From positions 1 to 38,212 of the forward strand of contig WPIO01000484.1 in NCBI GenBank assembly GCA_009760855.2: 38,212 nt of DNA. The letters run 5' to 3'. The translations under genes and the position numbers were made by a program. A model generated the notes under the pieces. The model was not told the origin of the DNA. It did not search any database and was given only the letters and a program-made list of their open reading frames with translations. Shown here one piece after another: positions 31,162 to 38,212 of this stretch. The stretch comes from Cristatella mucedo. Taxonomy: Eukaryota; Bryozoa; Phylactolaemata; Cristatellidae. Position 1 is the first letter of the stretch. The number at the start of each line of letters is the position of its first letter.

Positions 31162-31497
31162 AGTTTGCTCGAACATGTTACTACATAAGCTCAGAGACTT
31201 TTCGGGACCGGAAACTTAAGGGCCATCAAGCTCCTGCCGATGCATTACAAACTCATGTTAGAGCCTTGGCTGCTAGGCTTGTCAAACACCTGCCCACTGG
31301 TGGGTGGCTCCTTTTGCAGCAAAGTGTTTCCTTCTTGGATATCACGAGCTGCCTGGAGCAGTCCTTCTTAGTCGAGGACGCCTTCAGCACTGCCAAGGAC
31401 AACCGGTGCGATAAGAAGGCGCTGTATGCAGCCTTCCTGGACCAACAGAACGCGTTTGCAAAACTCCTGGACAACGACAAGGATGTTTTGGAGTAAG
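30930..31497 (+). pseudogene. R2/NeSL-like LINE reverse transcriptase fragment
   Basis: Plus-strand RT pieces in order: SPGSD (about 30950), then LDPSWSLIATVLNVCLHYPD (about 30975-31034), interrupted by the (TC)n array, then RKVCSNMLLHKLRDFSG (from about 31158), GNLRAIKLLPMHYKLML (about 31209) and, after a frame change, LAARLVKHLPTGGW and SFLDITSCLEQSFLVEDAF. It ends with KKALYAAFLDQQNAFAKLL, where FLDxxNAF is RT motif A with its catalytic Asp. The 'C-EH-F' and 'FLDxxNAF' pattern is typical of R2/NeSL-type elements rather than L2. The catalytic YxDD region and the endonuclease are missing; the frame stops at 31495. Confidence is high for an RT and moderate for the clade. Confidence 0.75.
31034..31157. 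repeat. Compound (TGTC)/(TC)n microsatellite inside RT sequence
   Basis: About 124 bases, starting as CTCTGTCTCTGTCTC with TG interruptions on the left and becoming pure TC on the right. It begins directly after the codons for YPDVP in the RT remnant, and recognisable RT sequence resumes after it. Confidence 0.95.
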
Positions 31498-31499
31498 CC

Positions 31500-31934
31500 T
31501 CGAATCGGAAGATGACAAAGTGTGCAGGCATCGGACGCGACTTTCGGTCCAGGGGTCGGGTGTCAGCAGCTGTTCCACCATTCGTCGTACGACCAGTCGG
31601 GTGCTGGTACCCGAGTAGTGAGCAGTGCCATGGTGACCTAGGCATCTAAGCTGCAAAGCAGGAGCTTTTCCGAAAGCTATGACTAAGCATGGTTCTGTGT
31701 GGCCGAGCCAAGATGAGGGCCCGGTTCTCTGTGAGTAACCGAGCTGTCGGTCTGCCCTGTAATGCATAGCCCACTTTGGAGGATAGCACACTACCTCGGG
31801 GTGTTTGATTTCTGTATTCTCAATAAAATATTGTTTTATGCTACCGAGGCTTTGCCTCTTTGAACCGTTTTGAATGTCCATCGCCTCTTGAGTAGGCAAT
31901 GTAGGCTTATCACTGTGAAGTTAATTATGCTGCA
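31500..31934. other. No recognisable feature
   Basis: Continues GC-rich to about 31850. The minus strand is open for 171 codons (31899-31384), but this overlaps the RT remnant in antisense and shows no motif, so I treat it as a shadow frame. 31500-31830 may be decayed downstream RT. Confidence 0.35.
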
Positions 31935-32470
31935 ATTACCCTGTGCAAGTGAACTAGCAGTCAATCAAAACTTTGCAATCCTCAAGCTGCCAAAGCTTCC
32001 CTGCTAAACCTTAAACTTTGCACCGTATAAGTGAGTGGTTGCCTATATGCTAAGCCGGAAATCTAAAATATAAACTATAAACATCAAATTACGGCATACA
32101 CATTCCAAAGATACAGTCTCCAATAAAAAACCTAACAGCGACGTTGGAAAAGCCGCCACTGTGTGGTGATATTCAACCACAACTGGCTGTAGGTCAAGGA
32201 CAATGTTGACAAGACTCTGTGTTACATAACCAACATTTTATTTCTTATGTGATGTTTAGTTTTGTGGCTGAATGTGAGAATGTGAGAATGTGAGAAACGA
32301 AATGTGAGAAGCCACAACCAGTCGTTCCTGCTGCAGACGCAGGTAGATGCTCAACCTTTGAAAAATGCTTGCTGTCGGTTGTCAAGAGAAGGTACACAAG
32401 CTGCTACTAGTGCGAACTCGGTGTAGCTTGCAGAGCTGGACTAGGCGACAATGAGTTCAAATAGATAGCC

Positions 32471-32476
32471 CTGTGT

Positions 32477-32532
<56 letters not shown>

Positions 32533-32642
32533 GTGTGTGTGTGTGTGTTTGAGTGTGTATGTGTGTGTGTGCAAGTGTGTGTGTGTGTGTTTATGTGTGC
32601 ATGTGTGTGTGTGAGTGTGCATGTGCATGTGTGTGTGTGTGT

Positions 32643-32711
<69 letters not shown>

Positions 32712-32715
32712 TGAG
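32471..32715. repeat. Long compound (GT)n microsatellite
   Basis: About 245 bases of GT dinucleotides with scattered GC, AT, TTTGAG and GCAA interruptions. It is the longest array in the window. At the matching place in copy 1 (about 6877-6945) there is only a short CT/GT-rich stretch, so it expanded after the duplication. Confidence 0.97.
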
Positions 32716-33074
32716 AGAGCTTCTCTGCATGTTACTGCACTGACTACATCCTGCATTTCAGGGAAACTACATAAAATCAATATTAATTTTTCGTAAGCAG
32801 AAGCCATGCATTATATGTGCGATATGGATTCTAGTTGGCATAAGTTAGCTGTGCATCCATATGGATGAACATACATTCAATTAGATAATTTCGATCGTAC
32901 CTATAATGAAGGTCAAGTGACAACCCATAAGACATCAGCCTCAAAGAGGTATAGTTTCTAGTTTGATTTCAGAAAAAACCTCAATAAAAGCAATGAGGAA
33001 TGAGGGTTAGGAATGAGGGTTAGAAATGAGGGTTAGAAAAGGAGCAGCAGATAGTCAAGTAACCTTTCGGACAG

Positions 33075-33200
33075 CTGGTGTTACGGCATCGTTTCTAAAG
33101 CAGCAGAAGAGTCTTAGAGGAATTCTTTAGGATTCTCAAACTAAAAATCGTAGTGGTACAATTCGAGACCCTAACCACTAGGCGAAGAACTAGCGGCAAA
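33075..33200 (-). mobile_element. tRNA-derived SINE, diverged copy
   Basis: Minus-strand SINE: a head with CCTAGTGGTTAGGGTCTCGA, then the body ending AAGACTCTTCTGCTGCTT (complement of about 33098-33118). It occupies the same place as the SINE at 7250-7400 in copy 1. Confidence 0.6.
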
Positions 33201-33504
33201 ACTCATTTTAAGGACAAGACAGTCACCCAGCCGGTAATCCCTATCGCAAGGAGCCGTAGCACCTCAGTAAGGTGCATTGAAAATGTGCCACAATTGAGGC
33301 ATTTCAGTTAACTAAAAGCACTTAAAATCACATGTGAGAGGATTATCCCTAAGTATTAGTTCCGTTGTTATCTGGATTGCAGCTGGGTCCCATTATCGCA
33401 TTAGCTATTGATAAGTAACAAGTACGTGCAAAATTTCCTATATCTGAGTCTGTGCGACCTTATACGTTTGCATTCAAACGCACACACTAACACTTGCACT
33501 CTCT

Positions 33505-33507
<3 letters not shown>

Positions 33508-33545
<38 letters not shown>

Positions 33546-33590
33546 CCACATACACACACATACACCCACATACACACACATACACCTGGG
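33508..33590. repeat. (CA)n array with CACATACACC higher-order repeat
   Basis: A pure CA array (about 33508-33540) is followed by TACACCCACATACACACACA, repeated about 20 bases later. Counterpart of the array at 8550. Confidence 0.93.
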
Positions 33591-34169
33591 CGTGTGTGCA
33601 CACTTACATACTCACATGTACATGCCGACGAGTTCATTCCAGCTACGCTATCCAGGTTTGAGAAATCGTATGCTGATCTGGCAAGCTAAGCACTGTACTT
33701 CGTGTGTTTCACATTTTATGCATACTCGAAGAGTTTTTTATACTGTATATTGCAGCTGCTCACAGAAATGTTTGTGCTTGCATGCCCTCTGACAGGACGG
33801 CTGCATCCTCCTGCCTTACAACATTCGGATTCTACTGCAATTGCACAGAATCTCGGGAATGAGGAAACTAGTTCTCTCTCAAACGAGGACCAGCACGAGA
33901 GTACTGCACGATTAGGGGAGCTCGGAACTGCTAGATACAGGCGTCGTTGTGGTTATGGATGCTGGAACACCGTCGTTTGGCTGTTAAGATGCCGGCCCTG
34001 GTTTCTATTAGCTCCTTTGGATTAAGATAAAGTGAAATATCAGTCTGCTACTCGTATTGACTCAGACACCAGAGTCTATAAATGGTTTCGCAAACCCGTG
34101 CACATCAGAATGTAACAAATGCTGCACTGGAGAAACCTCCAACAGTCGGAAGTGAGTTCTAGGCTTCGA

Positions 34170-34310
34170 GGCAGAAGTCTAATTGGATTGTACCACCTCA
34201 TGCAGTTGGCAATAAATAATCACCCAAATGCAGGATTTGAATCGACGACGTCGGTCGTCAAAAGCTCGAACATTACCTCCAAAACTATCCCGATGAAGAG
34301 ACCTGCAAGT
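34170..34310 (-). mobile_element. SINE head at the repeat B edge
   Basis: Read on the minus strand: TAGTTTTGGAGGTAATGTTC (A-box region), GACGACCGACGTCGTC (a palindromic anticodon-arm-like stretch) and ATTCAAATCC (B-box-like). Matches 9310-9230. The LINE-type tail is absent here. Confidence 0.5.
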
Positions 34311-34800
34311 GATCTTGAGTGCCTTGAAGTCGATACGCTACTTCATCGACAGCTGGATCAGTTGGGCAAGAAGGGGTATGAAATGGCAGCTGCGAGGCTC
34401 ACCACAGACAAGCCTGCCAGCAGTGTGTTGCATCAACTTTAAGCTCCTGATTGTGCAGGCTGGTAGACCACGAAGCATTTTCATCATTCTTGACAGACAT
34501 GAATAGCTTCAGAGTTTTTACCAGAAACTTTACTTTGTTGCTTATTGAGGTGAGCTGTGAGTCGCACAAGTGTGGACAAAATGTAGCATTTGCATTGACC
34601 AGTTTGGCTAGGGTAATGTTACCTAGGATAGCTCTAGCTTTGACAACGTGATGCGGTTCAGAGAAGTCAAAAATGACCTGGGTTTTGACTCATATTAAAA
34701 GATCGTTTGGCAGATCGGCACATGTATTGCTGGCATATTCTTCAGGAGATATGCTGGCCAAGTTCACTTTCAGGACTGAGCTTTCCAGTTCCTGAGTGAT
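34310..34800 (-). pseudogene. L2-clade LINE RT fragment
   Basis: Minus strand 34480-34320 reads GLPACTIRSLKLMQHTAGRL, then VCGEPRSCHFIPL and RIDF. This parallels, residue for residue in places, GLPARSSRRLQ...RLVCRDRRRCRITPF...RIDF of the LINE at 13.8 kb. Upstream (34640-34560), VVKARAILGNITLAKLVNA matches TKTRACLSRDTSSKLVHA, with extra sequence between. One stop and frame changes show decay. It abuts the right edge of repeat B copy 2. Confidence 0.75.
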
Positions 34801-34839
34801 GTTGTTCTTAACGAGCCAAGTTTCAATTTCTAGCGCATG

Positions 34840-34905
34840 TCTAAATTAGCAACTAAGGCTGGTATATTAACTAAGGCTGGTATAGTATCTTGCCATAGCA
34901 ATTTT
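34840..34905 (+). repeat. Short piece of repeat A with an 18-bp tandem
   Basis: AACTAAGGCTGGTATATT is followed directly by AACTAAGGCTGGTATAGT. The surrounding bases resemble 16445-16505 of repeat A copy b. It lies close to copy c and may be a broken-off end. Confidence 0.6.
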
Positions 34906-35047
34906 GTAACGAAGACTCGATTGTCACTGTTCATATATACAGCCACACCTAACAAGCAATAGGAATTCAATACTTGATCTTAAACTTCAACGTCTTCGTC
35001 TGAGGCAAAAGACGTTGAATGTTTTAACCCACTTATTTATGTGTATG

Positions 35048-35095
<48 letters not shown>

Positions 35096-35149
35096 TATAT
35101 ATGTGTGTATATATATATATGCATATATATATATATATATAATTCATTT
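34906..35149. repeat. (AT)n microsatellite region
   Basis: 35053-35141 is almost pure AT/TATG dinucleotide sequence, with a few GTATATATAC and GCATAT interruptions, and is self-complementary. 34906-35052 is unassigned, apart from a short inverted pair around AACGTCTT/AAGACGTT near 34988-35016. Confidence 0.9.
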
Positions 35150-36990
35150 ATATATCACTAGCCACTTACCAGGAAATAAAAGCTACTCATTTGATAACTA
35201 TCAGCTAGCATGAAATGGCTGTACTATAGTAAGAACACACCTTAAGCTTGGTAATCATAATGACGCTCATATTTGAAAACTATTGCTGGTAACATCTTTC
35301 AGCGAAATAGCTAGTCATACAAGGAGTTGAACGAAATACGGTAATCAGGTATTTTAATTCTCTCCAAGCATAAGTGGCGGACTTGACGTTAGGTAAACAA
35401 ACTTGACCTATTCGCCAAAGAAGAGGAAAAGGTTTGGTTCAAGTTTTCAAATATAGCTTTAATTCTTCGGACGTAGGGCTACGTTTGTAAGCAGAGCAAA
35501 ATATGGAATTGTGGCGACATCGCTTCCGATATGTAATCAGCAGCCTTAGTTTTTATACTGCCTTAGTTGTTAATTGAGATCATCGTTTGAATACGAGAAG
35601 CAGCTATAAGCTGTCAATCTGGGCCTCAAGCATTTAGAATACTCTATTGATAATCCTAGACCAGCATAGAATCGATATAACCTTTTCAGTTGAATGCAGC
35701 GTTAGTATTTTTAAATGAGTGGTTATTTGTGAATCACTGTATCAGTTGCTCCGTATTGTAATGAAAGAAAGGCATACGTTTGGTACAAATATGATACTTT
35801 GCCCAAACACCTTAAAATGGAATGTGGTCCGTGCTGGTAATCCATCATCAGCTCATTGAACCAGGTTTATGATTGATTTAGGATTTCTCTAAAAATTTCC
35901 AGCTGTAGGTTCCTTTCACTTGAATTTCGCAGTTACTGGCCATTGATCATTTAGAGTTTGGTAAACATAATGGGTCAATGGGGTTTCTTTGAATATATTT
36001 GTGGGACTATTTTTCAAGTTGTTTACCGTAGGATTTGGTGGAAATAGGGGTATTTAACGATACCTACTCAAAAAGAATGGAATGCCTTCATTTCTATCGA
36101 TTCAGAGAGTCTAAGCTAATATACGTACTGCATTGTAGTTATCAAACGTTTCACAGCTGTCCACTTGGAATGATGCGATTCTGTCATTTTAAAGTGATGC
36201 TGCCGTATTTTCATGACAAAGTGATGCCGTTGTGATGACGTTGATACTCTGGAGATGGTGAGACTCTGTGAACCTTTCCTTGTTGCTGTTTGCCCCTTTG
36301 TAACCTGACTGCTGTCAGCATTGAAGATAAGAATTGAAGACATCGAACGCAATGTAGCTTCACTTGAAAAGAACCCTTTGAAACGTTAGGATTTCGTTAA
36401 CGATAAGACCATGGGAATTTGATTACTGTATTTTGTCACTGAATAAATTCTTGGAACACTATTTCCAATTTTTAATAATGCTTTGGTTGTAATTTAAAGC
36501 TGAGTTGTTAGTTTGATTGAAATAATTGTCTTTCGAAAAATTTCAGCTTGTTGTCTGAAATAATTTGATAAAACCCACATTAGTTAAGAAAAGCCTTACT
36601 TTCCTGAAAGCGTTTCTCTTGCAAATATGATTCTAAAGAAAATCTACGTACATGGTTATTGTAGCACGGAAGACAGTTGGTAAGAATCAATGTGTCGGCT
36701 TTTCGGTTTTGTCTTCAAGGTAGAAAAGCGTCCCTTTCTAAAAGCCTTTTATCCGGTTCTTTACATGAGAAACCTAAAAGACAGTGGCAGTAAGACGCCG
36801 AGAATCGGACGGGTATAATGTTATAAGTGTAGCAGATCAGCAGCAGCTAATTTCGCTTAACACCATGACAGTCTTTAACTACACCCATTTTTCCGCCAAC
36901 CATTTAGTAATACTTTCTATAAAGCATCTTTAAAAGTTCCAATAGATTGATTCAGTTCCTTGAGGGCGCTATGCAAATGGGTTGTTATTT
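35150..36990 (+). repeat. Dispersed repeat family A, copy c (inverted relative to a and b)
   Basis: The uninterrupted copy of repeat A: about 1.84 kb from CCACTTACCAGG to the tail TTCCTTGAGGGCGCTATGCA followed by AATGGGTTGTTA. It matches 12620-15570 over its full length once the SINE/LINE block and the 63-bp tail are removed. The right end is a LINE-type hairpin tail, so the likely 5' to 3' sense is plus. No frame longer than 80 codons exists, so it is either a long non-autonomous retroposon or the 3' UTR of an unseen LINE. Confidence 0.8.
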
Positions 36991-37012
36991 TTATTATCAC
37001 GCGCCTTCTGAA

Positions 37013-37021
37013 TACATATAC

Positions 37022-37094
<73 letters not shown>

Positions 37095-37138
37095 AGATAG
37101 ATAGATATATAGATAGATAGATAGATAGATAGATAGAT
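37013..37138. repeat. Compound (TA)n-(GA)n-(GATA)n microsatellite
   Basis: TA/CATA array (about 37013-37056), then GA array (37057-37098), then ATAG tetranucleotide array (about 37096-37138). It starts directly at the A-rich end of repeat A copy c, so it probably grew from that element's tail. Confidence 0.96.
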
Positions 37139-37724
37139 TGACGGCTTTTGAGTTTGGAATCCCGTATTTTGCAGTTTTTAGACTTTTGTAGGTAAATGCA
37201 GGTATAGTGAGACACTTCAAAACAGTCTGCGGTAGCTGTCTTTTAGATAATTATAGTGGCCAATCAAGTACTGAAAAAATACTTGTAGAAATACATATGT
37301 CCTTTTGAACTCACATTTTGAAATTCGCCTAGCAATGAGCGATAACTTTTCGTTTAAGATTGCAATCCGTTGGTAATGAAGATTTGTGAGCGGAATCAGA
37401 AAAACATAAAAATCGTTACTTCACAGTTTAACACCGAAGTGTTATTAATATTACCTCCTGTATTTTTTAACATAAAATAGCTAAATCCGGTAAAAGCATT
37501 CTACTTACGGCTACCTGAAACCCAAGGCAAAACATCATTCAATGAAATGCAACTTTCCTGGAAGACAAAGCTCTAAAAAAGTTCACTACTTTGCTATGAC
37601 AGGTTGCCTAGATTTTCTTTCAGAAATATGGACCACTCACATTTCGTACAATTACTTTATTGATTTTTGGAATGAAATTCCATTCCACAACAGTGCTTGA
37701 TTGAGCTTGCCAATTTTTTTTATA
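37139..37724. other. No recognisable feature
   Basis: AT-rich DNA without motif, repeat partner or reading frame. Confidence 0.5.
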
Positions 37725-37766
37725 ATAATAATAATAATGCACTTGATAAAGCGCCCTCAGAGAGCT

Positions 37767-37845
<79 letters not shown>

Positions 37846-37890
37846 GGCGCTTTACATTTGCTGCAAAGGGAAATGCAATTGAATGGGGAG
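37725..37890 (-). mobile_element. L2-type LINE/SINE tail with (CT)n in the hairpin loop
   Basis: Reverse-oriented tail: ATAATAATAATAATGCACTT, stem arm AAAGCGCC (37748-37755), CTCAGAGAGCTCAAT, an array of 37 CT units (37771-37844), stem arm GGCGCTTT (37846-37853), then ACATTTGCTGCAAAGGG. In other copies the array position holds only CTCTATCT. Whether this is the LINE or the SINE cannot be told, because the body beyond about 37890 is not recognisable. Confidence 0.88.
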
Positions 37891-37894
37891 TAAC

Positions 37895-38212
37895 GCTTAA
37901 AGACAGTTGGTCACAGAAGCTTAAGCTCTGCAGGTCCTAGATTGCGGAATTCGCTTCCACAATTCTTACGCAACGATAACTACTCTCCTACTGCCGACTA
38001 TGGCACATCCTTTTCAGCGGTCCTGAGCTGCTACTTCTATGCTACTCACTACCTCAACTGCTCTCCTGACTCTGCAATGCTTCCCACTTTCTCTCTGTTG
38101 CGTGAGACGAAGTCTGTTGGCTACCGAATGCGTACCGAAAGCCGCTTAGGCTGTGAGTGCGCTATACAAAACTCTCCTGCATAACACCCACATGGTCTTT
38201 ATGACTTTGTGC
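37895..38212 (+). mobile_element. Second LINE family: RT C-terminus and 3' end (runs off the edge)
   Basis: From about 37902 the plus strand reads GHRSLSSAGPRLRNSLPQF, then LRNDNYSPT, the L2/CR1-type C-terminal motif 'GDRSFSVAGPRLWNSLP-LR'. Only the end of the ORF is present. The following about 200 bases are 3' UTR, ending in the tail that also occurs at 12268-12350. The sequence differs from the LINE at 13.5 kb in both coding and tail parts, so it is another family. The open frame continuing to 38184 is probably not all coding. Confidence 0.75.

Larger units (their letters stand above)
31935..34340 (+). repeat. Dispersed repeat family B, copy 2
   Basis: Direct copy of 6350-9400 (landmarks under that entry), lacking the equivalent of about 7400-8290. 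It carries extra simple repeats: four near-copies of TGTGAGAA (about 32273-32312), a long GT array, and three copies of AATGAGGGTTAG (about 32998-33037). The right end coincides with a SINE head and then a reversed LINE fragment, while copy 1 runs into repeat C at the same point. Copy 2 is decayed, with no open frame kept in common with copy 1. Confidence 0.75.

Noticed and set aside
31384-31899. 171-codon minus-strand frame, the longest in the window
   Set aside because: Much of it is antisense to the plus-strand RT remnant, which has clear family motifs. The minus-strand protein shows none.
32473-32796. CRISPR-like or satellite array
   Set aside because: It is a dinucleotide microsatellite with irregular interruptions. 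There are no spacers of regular length and the genome is eukaryotic.
35053-35141. Replication origin or promoter in the AT tract
   Set aside because: Pure TATA-like dinucleotide repeats are common microsatellites, and no nearby gene or other signal supports a function.

Overview
This window looks like repeat-rich, AT-biased intergenic DNA from an animal genome. No complete protein-coding gene, rRNA or tRNA is visible. The evidence for an animal is the mix of element classes: Polinton/Maverick DNA polymerase, Gypsy protease and reverse transcriptase, L2-type LINEs with an (ATT)n tail and 3' hairpin, tRNA-derived SINEs sharing that LINE tail, and two short hAT elements of the SPIN/OposCharlie type. 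There are also many long dinucleotide arrays. SPIN elements are known from vertebrates and from a few invertebrates, including a pond snail. A lophotrochozoan such as a gastropod mollusc would fit, but the sequence alone does not prove it.

Layout. 1-1.4 kb: decayed N-terminal half of a Polinton protein-primed DNA polymerase (minus). 1.8-3.6 kb: GC-richer, unassigned DNA with a (CT)n array. 3.6-4.26 kb: Gypsy pol remnant (minus) with a recognisable protease DTGA motif and RT motifs. 4.3-5.7 kb: two L2 LINE 3' ends, one split by a 321-bp SPIN-like hAT element with a target-site duplication. 6.35-9.4 kb: first copy of a long dispersed repeat (family B), repeated at 31.9-34.3 kb, with an inverted middle fragment at 22.9-23.5 kb. 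9.37-10.24 kb: repeat C, inverted copy at 26.04-26.88 kb. 12.6-17.4 kb: two head-to-tail copies of repeat A, the first interrupted by a SINE, an L2 LINE carrying the RT C-terminus, and a 63-bp LINE tail; a third copy, inverted, lies at 35.15-36.99 kb. 18-19.7 kb: the best candidate for host coding sequence, small exons on the minus strand with splice consensus, apparently partly decayed. 19.7-20.6 kb: second hAT element, AT-rich palindromic DNA and a GC-rich repeat (D) repeated inverted at 27.96-28.32 kb. 21.3-21.7 kb: LINE endonuclease fragment. 24.73-25.05 kb: two long, overlapping, mutually exclusive inverted repeats. 30.9-31.5 kb: RT fragment of an R2/NeSL-like LINE with a (TC)n array inside it. 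37.7-38.2 kb: an L2 tail whose hairpin loop has become a 74-bp (CT)n array, then the C-terminus and 3' end of a second LINE family, whose tail also occurs almost identically at 12.27 kb.

The parts do not form a pathway. They record successive waves of insertion. Several insertions can be compared with uninterrupted copies inside the same window, which gives a relative order: repeat A first, then its duplication, then the LINE, SINE and tail insertions into one copy. The SPIN-like element came after the LINE it interrupts. Identities quoted as approximate were judged by eye, and coordinates of diverged repeats are good to a few tens of bases.
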